The notes under the pieces are model-generated. The model worked only from the letters and a program-made list of their open reading frames with translations. It ran no database searches and was not told where the DNA came from. 64,000 nucleotides of DNA, from positions 62,001-126,000 of the forward strand of contig CALLNU010000019.1 of NCBI GenBank assembly GCA_938005465.1, written 5' to 3'. A program made the position numbers and the translations under genes. This stretch comes from an uncultured Collinsella sp. (GTDB lineage Bacteria; Actinomycetota; Coriobacteriia; Coriobacteriales; Coriobacteriaceae). The stretch's first letter is position 1. Each line of letters opens with the position of its first letter. This document shows positions 52,162 through 62,382 of the stretch, piece by piece.

Positions 52162-53457
52162 CTACCGGTGGTCGGCGATGTAGCCCAAAGCGACTGCCGC
52201 ATAAGCCGCGGCGCCAAGGGGAAGCTCGGCATCGCTAAAACGTGCCTTGGGATGATGCTGAGCAAAATGCTCGTCCGTATCAGTCACGGCAGCGCCCACG
52301 GTAAAGTACGCACTCGGGATCTCACTCGAGATCAACGCGAAGTCCTCACTCGCCATGGCGTGGAACAGCGGCAAGAAAGCCGCCTTGGGCAGCACTGCGC
52401 CCACGTAGCCAAGCGACGCCTGAGTCATATCGCTGTCGAGTACAAGCGGCGGAACATCCGAAAGCGTCTCGATGGTCGCCGGCGTACGATATGTTGCGGC
52501 AACGCCGTTAACGACCTCCGCGATGCGGGTCTTGAGGTGCTCCATGAGCTTGACGTCGAAGCCACGCAGCGTTCCCTCGAGCACACAAGTGTCGGGGATG
52601 ACATTTGCGGCCTGACCGCCGGCGAACTTGCCAACGGTAAGCGCGACCTCCTTGGCCGCCGGCACCTCGCGGGAGATGAGCTCCTGAAGCGCCAGATGCA
52701 CATGGACGCCGGCCGTGATGGGGTCGATGCAGATCTCGGGGCTCGAGCCATGGCCGCCCTTGCCCTGAAGCGTGACGCGAAAACCGTACACGCCCGAGAG
52801 CGCCGGGCTGCCGTAGAGCACCAGGCCAAGCGGCGACTGGCTATTGACATGCATGGCAAAGGCGGCCTGGGGGCGTGGGCTCTGCAGCAAACCGTCGACG
52901 ATGGCAGCACGGGCACCCTCAAAGGTTTCCTCGCCCGGCTGGAACAGCAACTTAACCGTAGCGTTGGCATCAACAAGCTCTGCCTCGCGCGCTTTGAGCA
53001 TACGAGCCGCACCAAGCAGCGCCGTCGCGTGCATATCGTGACCGCAAGCGTGCATGCAGCCGTTGGTGGATGCAAAGGGCTCGCCGGATTCCTCGGCAAC
53101 GGGCAGGGCGTCCATGTCGCCACGCAGCATGATGACCGTACCGGCCTGCTCATTCGTGCAGATGCCATTGCCTTGGGCCGCGGCGGCACCGGCGCCGACA
53201 AGGCCCACAACGCAGGAACCATCGACGAGCGTAGCAAATGGGATGTCCATCTCGGTCAGGCGCGCTTGGATATACGTAGAGGTCTGCGGGAGGCTATTAC
53301 CCAGCTCGGGCATCTGATGTAAATCGTGTCGCCACGCAGCGAGCTCGTCTGCAAAAGTCTGAGCTTCTGCAACAAGACCGTCACCGATAGCGGCCTGCGC
53401 CGCTGCGGTAGCCTTGGGCGCTGGTTGCGGTTGAAAATCGGACAAAGCTGGTGCCAT
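52162..53457 (-). CDS. M20 family amidohydrolase
   Basis: 431 residues from the ATG at 53457, behind GGAGGG. Metal-binding motifs: MHACGHDMHATALLGAARML near 125 and FQPGEETFEGA near 165, with a late HAMASEDFALIS. This is the M20D group (hippurate, IAA-amino acid or aminoacyl-amide hydrolases). A dimerisation domain (GGHGSSPEICIDPI) interrupts the catalytic one. Substrate not determinable. Followed by the truncated MFS gene. Confidence 0.9.
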   Translation of the reverse strand: MAPALSDFQPQPAPKATAAAQAAIGDGLVAEAQTFADELAAWRHDLHQMPELGNSLPQTSTYIQARLTEMDIPFATLVDGSCVVGLVGAGAAAAQGNGICTNEQAGTVIMLRGDMDALPVAEESGEPFASTNGCMHACGHDMHATALLGAARMLKAREAELVDANATVKLLFQPGEETFEGARAAIVDGLLQSPRPQAAFAMHVNSQSPLGLVLYGSPALSGVYGFRVTLQGKGGHGSSPEICIDPITAGVHVHLALQELISREVPAAKEVALTVGKFAGGQAANVIPDTCVLEGTLRGFDVKLMEHLKTRIAEVVNGVAATYRTPATIETLSDVPPLVLDSDMTQASLGYVGAVLPKAAFLPLFHAMASEDFALISSEIPSAYFTVGAAVTDTDEHFAQHHPKARFSDAELPLGAAAYAAVALGYIADHR

Positions 53458-53542
53458 AGATGCCCTCCAGTAACGTTTTTGCAGCAAGCACTTTGATAGC
53501 ATAAAGTGCAAGGTACAACTTTAAGGGCGACGCATAAAAAAT

Positions 53543-53561
53543 GCCGCCCCGGGAGGGCGGC
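53543..53561 (-). terminator. terminator of the EamA gene
   Basis: 7-bp GC stem GCCGCCC / GGGCGGC, followed on the minus strand by ATTTTTTATG. Confidence 0.85.
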
Positions 53562-53573
53562 GCAACAAGTTGT

Positions 53574-54557
53574 TTACAATTGCGGGCGCGGCTTTTTGCG
53601 CAAAAAATCGAAGTGAGTCTCACTCAAGATAATCGACAGGAAGATAAGCACGAAGCCGGCGAGCAGGCGCGAGGTGAGCGCCTCCCCCATCAGCAGCACC
53701 GAAAACAACACGCCCGAAGGCGACTCCATCGAAAGGAGCAGTGAGCCCGTCGAAGCCGGGACATGCGCCAGGCCGACGTTTTGGATGAGCAGAGCCACGC
53801 ATGTGCAGCCCACCGAGAGAAACGCCATCACACCGATAAAGTTCGGCGTCCACACGGACAGAGGCGCCTGGGTCTCGAATAACAGCGACGAAACCAGGCT
53901 CAGCACGCCGTTGCCCACAAACATCCAAAACGTGATAACGTTGATGTCCATTTTGCGACCGTACTTGGCGGTCACCGCCATCTGGATGGCGAAGAAGACC
54001 GCGCCTGCCAGCGTAATGACGTCACCGATGTTGAACTCGACGCTATCGAGCGCCACCAAGCCAATGCCCGCCAAGCACAGCAGTGCCGCGCCCAGGTTAT
54101 AGCGGGTGAGTTTTTCTCCGCTCAGAAAATAGCTCGCGAACGGCACGAGGATGCAATACGTGCCCGTCAAAAAAGCATTCTTGCCCGCCGTAGTATATGC
54201 CAGACCGACCGTCTGCAACGCATAGGCCGCCCACATGAGCACGCCCATACTCAGGCCAACGATCAGATTGCGAGCGTTGAAATGTGCAGTGATGCGCTTG
54301 TGGAAGACGGCAAACATGACCAACGCTGCAGGCAGAAAGCGTACATAGAGCAGCTCGAACACCGGAATGGTGCCGAGTGCGTCCTTCATAGTGGTAAAGG
54401 AGTATCCCCAGATGACCGCCACCGAAAGTAGCAAAACTTTCCAGAACAGCGGGGAGCGTGCGCCGGCGCCCCTGGGAATACCGCCCGCGCCCAAATCCTC
54501 ACGGGCCACAGGGCTATCGGGCATGTTTTCGATTTCGTTGGCAGCGTATTGGGCCAT
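53574..54557 (-). CDS. EamA/DMT-family transporter
   Basis: 327 residues with ten membrane segments in two EamA halves (WGYSFTTMKDAL in the first; LLLSMESPSGVLFSVLLMGE in the second). Such proteins export amino acids or metabolites; the substrate is unknown. GAGGA precedes the ATG. Single gene with its own terminator. Confidence 0.88.
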   Translation of the reverse strand: MAQYAANEIENMPDSPVAREDLGAGGIPRGAGARSPLFWKVLLLSVAVIWGYSFTTMKDALGTIPVFELLYVRFLPAALVMFAVFHKRITAHFNARNLIVGLSMGVLMWAAYALQTVGLAYTTAGKNAFLTGTYCILVPFASYFLSGEKLTRYNLGAALLCLAGIGLVALDSVEFNIGDVITLAGAVFFAIQMAVTAKYGRKMDINVITFWMFVGNGVLSLVSSLLFETQAPLSVWTPNFIGVMAFLSVGCTCVALLIQNVGLAHVPASTGSLLLSMESPSGVLFSVLLMGEALTSRLLAGFVLIFLSIILSETHFDFLRKKPRPQL

Positions 54558-54633
54558 GGAACATCCTCACACTCAATCTGGGCGTGGTGTCCGCACGCGT
54601 ATGGCTGCGTGCCGCCTCATGGTCAAATAAAAA

Positions 54634-54663
54634 CGGGGCGCACCGGACCCCCGGCACGCCCCG
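54634..54663 (-). terminator. terminator of the YhgE/Pip operon
   Basis: Stem CGGGGCG / CGCCCCG, extended by inner GC pairs, followed on the minus strand by TTTTTATTT. Confidence 0.8.
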
Positions 54664-54757
54664 CTACTGTAGCAACAACCAAGCAGCCCACGCAATCCAG
54701 CCCACTAAAGCGTCGGCAGAGTAAACCTCGATGTTTCGTCGATGTCACGCTGTTGCA

Positions 54758-56947
54758 CTAAATAAGTTTCGTGCTTTCAAGCTTTTCGATGATCCAGTCG
54801 TTGGCTTTGATGACCGGGCGGCGGAAGATGACGCCCAGGGCCAGCGACGGAATCAGATAGCTCGCCAGAATACCCAGCTCAACCCAGTACTCCATATGGT
54901 AGGCGCCAGCCATGGCGGCATGCATGGCGTTGATGCCGTGAGTGAACGGCAAGAACGGATAGATCGCCTGGAACACAGGGCCGGTCATCTCGATGGGGAA
55001 CGTGCCGCCCGAACCGCCGACCTGCATGACCAACAGCACGACTGCAAGCGCCTTGCCGATATCGCCAAACGAAACCGTAAGCGTGTAGACGATATTGGAG
55101 AACACGAGACTCGCGACCCAGCCCGCTAGCACAAACTGCAGCGGGTTGTCGCACTGAATGCCAAAGAACAGAATGTCGCCCGCGCACACGAGCGTTGCCT
55201 GCAGCAGAGCCAAGCCGCCAAAGAACAGGTAACGACCCAGATAGATCTCGTGCAGGCGCACGGGGATGAGCTCGTTGATAAGCTCATCGTCAACCGAGAC
55301 CTTCATCATGGCCGCCAGTACGATCGAGCCGACCCAGAGCGACAGAATCGTGTAGAACGGCGCCATGGCCGAACCGTAGTTGCGGATCGGATAGACCGGC
55401 TTACGGTCGAGTGCGACAGGGCCGGAAAGCGACACGGCCAGACCCTCGGGATCATTGCCGATCATCGTCTTGATCGTGGCTAGATCATCAGACATAAGGG
55501 CACCGTCGAGCTCGTCCTTAAACGCGCTGATCTTGCCCGACGCCTCGCCCAGCTGATCGGAAGCCTTGTTGACCAGCTTTGCAGCCTTAGAGAGGCCCTT
55601 TGCCAGCGAACCGGATGCGTCGGTCAGGTCGTCTACGGCACTATCCAGATCGCCCGAAATACCATTCAGTGAATCCAGAACCCCCGAGACGGTCTTCTTG
55701 AGCTCTTTGGCCTTGACCGAAAACGTAGAGTCGTAGTCAATCTTGGCGCCCGAGATACCAGCCTTGGCATCGGCGATGGCCTGATCGACCTCGGCACGCG
55801 ATTTGTTAACCTCTGCCATACTCTTCGTGAGCGACGTCGCGATATTCGTCAGCTCATTGGCATTGTTGCGGTACTCCGTTGCGGTTTTATCAAGCTCGGC
55901 AGCCGCGTCCTCAAGCCCTGCCTTGAGCTTATCGTTACTCACCTGGCCAGCAAGACTACGGAGCTCATTCGCCGTGTCATCAATCTCGTCGGCACGTTTA
56001 TTGAGTGACGCTGCGCCATCGTTGAGCTGAGACACCGTAAGATCGACGTGCTGGTTTGCAGCGTCGAATGCCTTTGCGAGCTCGGTAGAAACGTTATCGA
56101 ACGAACCCGCGCTCCCATCAATAGCGGCATCGATCGCATCGCTGGCGGACTTGAGCGCTTGCTCGGAATCGGCAATACCGCTCTCGGCATGCTGCATGAG
56201 CTGCTTCACCGACTCCTCGGTCGATCCGGACTGCTTGAGTATGCCGCCCGCCGACGTCAGTGAATCGGCCGTGGAGCTCAAAATGCCCGCAAGCGACGTT
56301 GCGCTGGCCTGAACGTCCTGCAGGTCCTGGACCGAATCGCCGAGCGTCGAGGACAGGTTGGCGATAAAGTTGCTGACCTGGTCGGTGCTCATGTAATCGA
56401 GCAGGCTGGACACCGTCTTAAGACCGACGCTCGTAATGGTCTCGGTAAAAGATTCGTTAACCTGGTTCTGAACGGCGCTCGAACCCTTCTCGGTCACGAT
56501 CTGCGCGATGGCGTTGGCCTTCTGGTTCTCGTAAAACTCGATATCGGCGTGCTTCACGTCGGTCGAGAAAAGCGTCATCATGTCAGCGCTAAACGTTTTG
56601 GGGATAACGACGGCCGCATAGTACGCACCCGACTTTACGCCCTCGATAGCTTTATCGCGATCGTTAAGCACAACCCAATCGAAGCTCTCGTTGCCGCGTA
56701 GGGTGGCGGTCACGTTTTCGCCCACGTTAACCTCGACGGGGATCAGATCGCTCTCGTAACCCTCATCGGTGTTGACCACGGCGATCTTGAGGTTGCCGGT
56801 GTTGCCGTACGGATCCCAGCTGCCGGCGATGTTAAACCACGCGTACAGACACGGCACGATAATGAGGCCCATCACGACAACCAAGCCGATTACGGAGCGA
56901 GACACGTTTTGGACATCGCGCTTAAACAGATGCAGGATGTTCTTCAT
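54758..56947 (-). CDS. YhgE/Pip domain membrane protein
   Basis: 729 residues. One N-terminal membrane helix (VIGLVVVMGLIIVPCLYAWF) is followed by the YhgE N-terminal signature WDPYGNTGNLKIAVVNTDEG. A long extracellular, Ala/Ser-rich helical (coiled-coil-like) region covers about 180-500, and five or six helices of the ABC-2/YhgE C-terminal type follow. Family members include the phage-infection protein Pip and a component near type VII secretion loci; their molecular function is unsettled. The ATG follows the stop of the upstream paralogue with no gap. Confidence 0.88.
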   Translation of the reverse strand: MKNILHLFKRDVQNVSRSVIGLVVVMGLIIVPCLYAWFNIAGSWDPYGNTGNLKIAVVNTDEGYESDLIPVEVNVGENVTATLRGNESFDWVVLNDRDKAIEGVKSGAYYAAVVIPKTFSADMMTLFSTDVKHADIEFYENQKANAIAQIVTEKGSSAVQNQVNESFTETITSVGLKTVSSLLDYMSTDQVSNFIANLSSTLGDSVQDLQDVQASATSLAGILSSTADSLTSAGGILKQSGSTEESVKQLMQHAESGIADSEQALKSASDAIDAAIDGSAGSFDNVSTELAKAFDAANQHVDLTVSQLNDGAASLNKRADEIDDTANELRSLAGQVSNDKLKAGLEDAAAELDKTATEYRNNANELTNIATSLTKSMAEVNKSRAEVDQAIADAKAGISGAKIDYDSTFSVKAKELKKTVSGVLDSLNGISGDLDSAVDDLTDASGSLAKGLSKAAKLVNKASDQLGEASGKISAFKDELDGALMSDDLATIKTMIGNDPEGLAVSLSGPVALDRKPVYPIRNYGSAMAPFYTILSLWVGSIVLAAMMKVSVDDELINELIPVRLHEIYLGRYLFFGGLALLQATLVCAGDILFFGIQCDNPLQFVLAGWVASLVFSNIVYTLTVSFGDIGKALAVVLLVMQVGGSGGTFPIEMTGPVFQAIYPFLPFTHGINAMHAAMAGAYHMEYWVELGILASYLIPSLALGVIFRRPVIKANDWIIEKLESTKLI

Positions 56948-59764
56948 TTATGCCTCACCTCCTTTGGAGTGCTTGCCAAGCGGGGTGGTATCTCCATCAT
57001 TTGTGGCTGTGCTGTCGCTGCCCTGAGATTTATGGTGCGAGCCTATATGCGGCAAGCGGCCCGTGGACTGATCGCCACCCTTGGCATCACGCTCGCTGGC
57101 GTTGAGGCCAAACATGCGGCGGGCGGCAGGAATGGCGGCCGTGTGCTCGCGCATCTCGCGACGCAGGTCCTCATCGGAAAGCGCCGAGATGCGCATCTGG
57201 GTATTGAGGCTCGCGCGGATATATTCGATATTGATAAGCCAGCCGCAGATGGCAATAACCGAGATGATCCAAATGACAAGCAGGATGATCTTGCCGTTAT
57301 TGTCGATATCGAGAACCGTCGACAGGACAAAGAGCAGGACCTGAACGCCCACCACGGCGGCAAAACCGCCCTTGATGTAGTACGGGTAGCGATGTTCAAA
57401 GGCGACCGCATGATCGAGCAGTTCGCGACGGTAGGAATCGGAATCGAGCACGACGCGCATGGCCGTTCGCAAGGAGTAGCGCTCGCGCGGCAGGTCGTTA
57501 GACTCGCAAATCATCATACCGGTCGTGGAAAGCTGTTTATCAAAGAGCAGGTTGAGATTGAGCAGCAGCGGACGCAGCTGCAGGCCGATAAAGAGCGCCA
57601 CGATCAAGAACACGCCCAGAATGCACAGGTTAAACAGGTAGTTGAACGAATACATGCCGCCGACCGTCTCACGCAGCAGATTGATGCCATAGGTAAAGGG
57701 CAGCAGCGGGTGCAGCCACTGGAAGAAGCCGGGCATCATCTCGATGGGGTACATGCCCGACGAACCCGGGATCTGCACGATGACAAGAATGACGCCAATT
57801 GCCTTGCCGATATGCTTAAACGTAGTGGACAACGCGTAAATGATGTTGACGTACGTAAATGAGATGGCGATGCCGCCCAGCACAAATAGGAGCGGACTGA
57901 CGCACTGTACACCAATGACAAGATCTCCCACCGTAACGATAATGGCCTGCAACGCGCCCAGGATCACCAGGAGCAACCAGCGGCCAAAGTAGCCCTGACG
58001 CGCGGTAAAGCTGCCAACGCCTTCGCGATCGACCTCGAGCTTGTAAATGGCGATGAGCACGTAGCCGCCCACCCAAAGCGCCAGATTGGTGTAGAAAGGA
58101 GCAATGCCCGAGCCGAAGCTCTTAACCGGATAGATCGACTTGGAGGTCAGCTCGACCGGAGATGCCATGAAGTCAGCAACGTCATCGACGTCGACGCCCA
58201 TCAGGTCGGCCAGCTCGCCCATGGACTCGGAGGTCTGCAGCGCCGCGATGTCGTTGGCGGCGGTGGCGAGCTTGTCCTGGACCTTGGCAAGCGAGGCGTC
58301 GGTCTGGGACAGCGTGGTCTTGGCCTGACCGAGCGTAGCGTTGAGTTGCGAAAGTGTACCGCGCGCACTTGCAATAGTAGGCGTGAGGCCAGACACGATT
58401 CCCGTCAGATCACCCGAGACGGCGGCAAATGAATCAAGCGCGCTCGAGGCCTTCGGCAGCGCGTTTTGACCCAGGTCCGTCTGGGCCTGGCCAAGGTTGG
58501 TCGCACCGGTCTGGATTGCGTTATTGATAGCGTCGCTGGCACCCGAGACAGCCGCGGCGTCATTCGCCATGGCGCTCGACTGTGCAGACAGACCGTCCTT
58601 GATGCTCTGAAGCTTTTCATTCTGCTTGCGGAGCAAATCGATGGTCGATACAATGCGCGCGTCAATTTCCTTGGAACCTGTCGACGTGTCATTGACGAGA
58701 ATTTCCAAGTGCCCGATAACGGCCTTATTGTGGTCGATCGTCGCCTGGAGAGACTCGAGCGAGTTGTCGATGCGGGTGGTCGTAGATGTGATCGTGCCCG
58801 TCAGCTTGCCAATCGCAGCGTTCGCGGAGGCTGACGTCTTGGTGAGCGCAAGGCTGCCTTCCGAGAGCGCCTTGGAGAGCGAGGCGACAGAGTTACCCGC
58901 CGTGGCGCGAGCCTCGCCCAGCAGGTCGTTGCCCTGGGAGATCGCCTGCGTCAGCGACGGCGCCTGACCCTGCAGACCGGCAAGTGCTGCATCTGCCGAG
59001 GCAATGGAACCACTCGTCTTATCGATGGCGGCATTCATGTCGTCAATCGAATCGCGCACTTCGCCCAACGTATCAGAAGCCTCTGATACCGAACCGGCCA
59101 ACGAATCCTGAGCCTGGGTTGCCTTGTCCTTTAAATCGACTCCGGCATCCTTGGCAATACTGGCAACGGTCTCACCCACCGTGGAGACGAACTCCGAGTT
59201 AATCTGCTGCTCGATGGTGTTTGCACCGGTGTCGGTAACCTTGGGTGCAATAGCGCTCTTTTTCTCATTGACGTAGTACGTGAGCTTGGGCTGATGGTAG
59301 TTGCCGTCGAGCATCGAAACCAGGTTATCCGAGAAGTTCTTGGGAATCACGATAGCGGCATAGTACTCGCCGCTCTCGACGCCCTCCTTGGCATCGGCCG
59401 TCGAGTCGACGAACGTCCAGCCCAACTGATGATTCTCCTTGAGCTGGTCGACCACTTTGTCGCCAGCGTTGAGCTCACCCACCAAGTCGTTTTGGGTGCC
59501 TCGATCGTTGTTGGCGATAGCAATCTTGATGCCTTGGGTGTTTCCATACGGATCCCAGTTTGCCACGATGTTATACCAGGCATACAGCGAGGGAATAACG
59601 CACACGCCTAGGGTAACCACCAGGGCGACGGGGTTCACAAGCAGTCGCTTAATGTCGCGCTTAAAGATCGCAAAGGACACCTTTGCATTGGATAGTTTGC
59701 TGCCGAGACTCACGCTTGGACCATCCATCCTGTCGTTAAATCGAATCGTACTATCGACAACCAT
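56948..59764 (-). CDS. YhgE/Pip domain membrane protein, larger paralogue
   Basis: About 938 residues from the ATG at 59764; starts at 59797 (TTG) or 59728 (ATG) are possible, as none has a clear ribosome site. Same plan as the next gene: helix VTLGVCVIPSLYAWYNI, then NWDPYGNTQGIKIAIANNDRG, a long coiled-coil-like ectodomain, and a multi-helix C-terminal part (PLLPFTYGINLLRETVGGM). It adds about 170 residues with two more helices and a charged cytoplasmic tail. Translationally linked to the downstream paralogue, so the two probably form a complex. Confidence 0.85.
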   Translation of the reverse strand: MVVDSTIRFNDRMDGPSVSLGSKLSNAKVSFAIFKRDIKRLLVNPVALVVTLGVCVIPSLYAWYNIVANWDPYGNTQGIKIAIANNDRGTQNDLVGELNAGDKVVDQLKENHQLGWTFVDSTADAKEGVESGEYYAAIVIPKNFSDNLVSMLDGNYHQPKLTYYVNEKKSAIAPKVTDTGANTIEQQINSEFVSTVGETVASIAKDAGVDLKDKATQAQDSLAGSVSEASDTLGEVRDSIDDMNAAIDKTSGSIASADAALAGLQGQAPSLTQAISQGNDLLGEARATAGNSVASLSKALSEGSLALTKTSASANAAIGKLTGTITSTTTRIDNSLESLQATIDHNKAVIGHLEILVNDTSTGSKEIDARIVSTIDLLRKQNEKLQSIKDGLSAQSSAMANDAAAVSGASDAINNAIQTGATNLGQAQTDLGQNALPKASSALDSFAAVSGDLTGIVSGLTPTIASARGTLSQLNATLGQAKTTLSQTDASLAKVQDKLATAANDIAALQTSESMGELADLMGVDVDDVADFMASPVELTSKSIYPVKSFGSGIAPFYTNLALWVGGYVLIAIYKLEVDREGVGSFTARQGYFGRWLLLVILGALQAIIVTVGDLVIGVQCVSPLLFVLGGIAISFTYVNIIYALSTTFKHIGKAIGVILVIVQIPGSSGMYPIEMMPGFFQWLHPLLPFTYGINLLRETVGGMYSFNYLFNLCILGVFLIVALFIGLQLRPLLLNLNLLFDKQLSTTGMMICESNDLPRERYSLRTAMRVVLDSDSYRRELLDHAVAFEHRYPYYIKGGFAAVVGVQVLLFVLSTVLDIDNNGKIILLVIWIISVIAICGWLINIEYIRASLNTQMRISALSDEDLRREMREHTAAIPAARRMFGLNASERDAKGGDQSTGRLPHIGSHHKSQGSDSTATNDGDTTPLGKHSKGGEA

Positions 59765-59914
59765 TGTACGTAGGCGCTTTAGCGTCTCGGAGCACAATGG
59801 TATTGACTTTTGCGGGTAGCAATATACTACGAAGATGAGTTAGCGTACAGTTGTACAGTATCCTAAATTTCAGCAGGTCACAAAACCACAACCCGCACAA
59901 ATTAGCAATTCAAA

Positions 59915-59970
59915 TAGTCATCGGGGACGTTCTTAAACGACTAGTCAAACAAAAACGTCCCCAATGACTA
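59915..59970. repeat. hairpin, 17-base arms
   Basis: TAGTCATCGGGGACGTT and AACGTCCCCAATGACTA, one mismatch, 22-base loop. Confidence 0.6.
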
Positions 59971-60012
59971 GTTTGGACCACGGTAACGTCGACGTTTTGG
60001 CAATGCCAGCGA

Positions 60013-60112
60013 GCGGGCGCCAGAGCGAACAAATTGGCATGAAAAGAGGACGGCATAGACCTTCTGGTCATGCCGTCCTCTTTGAATGACAAGTTGTCGC
60101 TCTGGCGCCCGC
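60013..60112. repeat. two-tier hairpin after htpG
   Basis: Outer stem 16 bp perfect (GCGGGCGCCAGAGCGA and complement). A 14/13-base internal loop follows, then a perfect 14-bp inner stem (AAAGAGGACGGCAT) and a GACC/GGTC tip. Architecture like elements A and B but sequence unrelated. Confidence 0.7.
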
Positions 60113-60127
60113 GCAGCGTCGACCGGT

Positions 60128-60149
60128 CCGCCGTTCGTTAGAACGGCGG
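60128..60149 (-). terminator. hairpin just after htpG
   Basis: Perfect 9-bp stem CCGCCGTTC / GAACGGCGG, loop GTTA, 6 bases past the stop. No T tract. Confidence 0.5.
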
Positions 60150-60155
60150 AACCAA

Positions 60156-62180
60156 TTACATTAGTTCACATACAGCTGCGGCGAAGGCAACGGGGTCCTC
60201 GGGGAGGATGCCCTCGACCAGCAGGGCCTGGTCATAGAGCAGACCGGAGTACTGCTTGATCTTGTCGGCGTCGCCTGCCTTCTGGGCAGAGACAAGCTTG
60301 TCAAAGACCGGGTGCTTGGCGTTGAGCTCGAGCACGCGCTGGCTCTTGGGCATGCCGTCGGGCGCGCCCTCGGGTCCCTTCTGGAGCACCTTCTCCATCT
60401 CGAGCGATAGCGGGCCCTCGGTGGTGATGCAAGCGGGGGCATCGGTCAGGCGTGCGGAGACGGCAACTTTCTCGACCTTGTCACCGAGTGCCTCCTTCAT
60501 AGCGCTAAAGAGGTCCTCGTTCTCCTTGGTGGCGTCCTCGGCCTCCTTTTTCTCGTCCTCGGTCGCCAGGTCAAGATCACCGGTTGCGACGTTCTTGAGC
60601 TCCAGGTGACGATCCTCAACCTCGGGCTCGGCGCCATCGGCCACGGCCTTCTCGGCAGCCTCGCGGGCAGCATCGTCCTCGTAGATCTTGGGCATATCGG
60701 CGGCAACGTACTCACGCATAGCCTGGAACGTGAACTCATCCACGTCCTGCGTCAGCAGCAGCACGTCATAGCCGCGGTCGAGCACGCCCTTTACCACGGG
60801 CATCTTGGCCAAGCGCTCACGCGAGTCGCCGGCGGCGTAGTAGATGGCCTTCTGATCCTCGGGCATGCCCTTGGCATACTCGGCCAGGGTAATCATCTTC
60901 TGTTCCTTGGCAGACCAGAACAGCAACAGATCGGCGAGCTCATCGGCCTTCATGCCATAGCTCGAGTAGATGCCGTACTTAAGACCGCGGCCAAAGTTCT
61001 CAAAGAACTTCTCGTAGGCCTCGCGGTCGTTGTCACGCATATCCTCAAGGTCGGCGGTGATCTTCTTTTCCACACGCTTGGCGATGGCCTTGAGCTGACG
61101 GTTCTGCTGCAGCGTCTCACGCGAGATGTTGAGCGACACATCGGCGGAATCCACGACGCCGCGGACAAAGTTGTAGTAGTCGGGCAGCAGGTCGTCGCAC
61201 TTCTCCATAATCAGAACGTTGGAGCTGTAGAGTGCCAGACCCTTCTCGTAATCCTTGCTGTACAGATCGAACGGCGCGCGGCCCGGCACAAACAGCAGGG
61301 CATCGTACTCGAGCGTGCCCTCGGCATGGAAGCTGATGGTGCGCGCAGGATCGTCAAAGTCGTGGAACGTGGACTTGTAGAACTCGTCGTAGTCCTTCTG
61401 CTCGACATCGGAGCTGCGCTTCTTCCAGATCGGTGTCATGGAATTGACGGTCTCGAGCTCCTGGTAGTCCTCGTACTCGGGCTTGTAATCGTCGCCGGCG
61501 TCCTCGGGCTTGGGTTTCTGGCGGCTCTTGGACACCATCATCTGAATCGGGTAGCGCACATAGTTGCTGTACTGCTGAATCAGGCTCTTGAGACCCCACT
61601 CGGTCAGGAAGCGATCGTAGGTCTCGGCCTCGCCGTCGGCATCGAGCTTCTCGTTCTCGCGCAGCGTCAGGATGACATCGGTACCGTGCTCGGCGCGCTC
61701 ACCGTCCTCGATGGTGTAGCCCTCAAGACCGTCGGATTCCCACACATGGGCGACATCCTCGCCATAGGCGCGGCTGACGACCTTCACATGGCTGGCAACC
61801 ATAAAGGCAGAGTAGAAGCCCACGCCAAACTGGCCGATGATGTCGACATCGGAGCCCTGCTGCTCGGCGTTCTCGGTCTTAAACTCCTCGGAGCCGGAAT
61901 GGGCGATGGTGCCCAGATTGCGCTCGAGCTCCTCGGCGGTCATGCCAATGCCGTTATCCGAGATGGTAATGGTGCGGGCGTCTTTATCAAAGGAGACGCG
62001 AATGGCCAGGTCGCCCTGGTTGATCTTGACGCTCGGATCCTGCAGGCTCTTAAAGTTGAGCTTGTCGACGGCGTCGCTCGCGTTAGAGATAAGCTCGCGC
62101 AGGAAGATTTCCTTATTGGTGTAGATGGAGTTGATCATGAGGTCGAGCAGTTTTTTGCTCTCGGTCTTAAATTGACGCAT
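60156..62180 (-). CDS. htpG: molecular chaperone HtpG (Hsp90)
   Basis: 674 residues. The N-terminal ATPase has ELISNASDAVDKL, DNGIGMTAEEL, LGTIAHSGSEEF and GQFGVGFYSAFMVA; the middle domain has FVRGVVDSADVSLNISRETL; the C-terminal domain dimerises. It remodels client proteins with ATP in the cytoplasm. Slightly longer than the 620-residue norm because of an acidic insertion near 535-570 (ATEDEKKEAEDATKENEDL). Monocistronic. Confidence 0.96.
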   Translation of the reverse strand: MRQFKTESKKLLDLMINSIYTNKEIFLRELISNASDAVDKLNFKSLQDPSVKINQGDLAIRVSFDKDARTITISDNGIGMTAEELERNLGTIAHSGSEEFKTENAEQQGSDVDIIGQFGVGFYSAFMVASHVKVVSRAYGEDVAHVWESDGLEGYTIEDGERAEHGTDVILTLRENEKLDADGEAETYDRFLTEWGLKSLIQQYSNYVRYPIQMMVSKSRQKPKPEDAGDDYKPEYEDYQELETVNSMTPIWKKRSSDVEQKDYDEFYKSTFHDFDDPARTISFHAEGTLEYDALLFVPGRAPFDLYSKDYEKGLALYSSNVLIMEKCDDLLPDYYNFVRGVVDSADVSLNISRETLQQNRQLKAIAKRVEKKITADLEDMRDNDREAYEKFFENFGRGLKYGIYSSYGMKADELADLLLFWSAKEQKMITLAEYAKGMPEDQKAIYYAAGDSRERLAKMPVVKGVLDRGYDVLLLTQDVDEFTFQAMREYVAADMPKIYEDDAAREAAEKAVADGAEPEVEDRHLELKNVATGDLDLATEDEKKEAEDATKENEDLFSAMKEALGDKVEKVAVSARLTDAPACITTEGPLSLEMEKVLQKGPEGAPDGMPKSQRVLELNAKHPVFDKLVSAQKAGDADKIKQYSGLLYDQALLVEGILPEDPVAFAAAVCELM

Positions 62181-62382
62181 ATGCAGTCCTTTCGCGCTAC
62201 CCCCGTCCGCAAAAACGGCCCGGTTGCCCGAGCCGCATCGCAGACCTGCTATGTTCAGACTTAGATTTTATAACCCATTAGCGCGCATATATACATACGG
62301 AATCGAAAAACTGTATGTCTAAGCGCTCCGATGCGCCAATTGCCAAGGAGTGTCCCCGACTGCCGGCAGAAAAGGAACGTCC

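Larger units (their letters stand above)
59765..60155. other. hairpin-rich region between Pip and htpG genes
   Basis: About 390 bases without a gene: three hairpins (59915-59970, 60013-60112, 60128-60149). A TATATT at about 59822 on the minus strand may serve the Pip operon. Confidence 0.6.
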
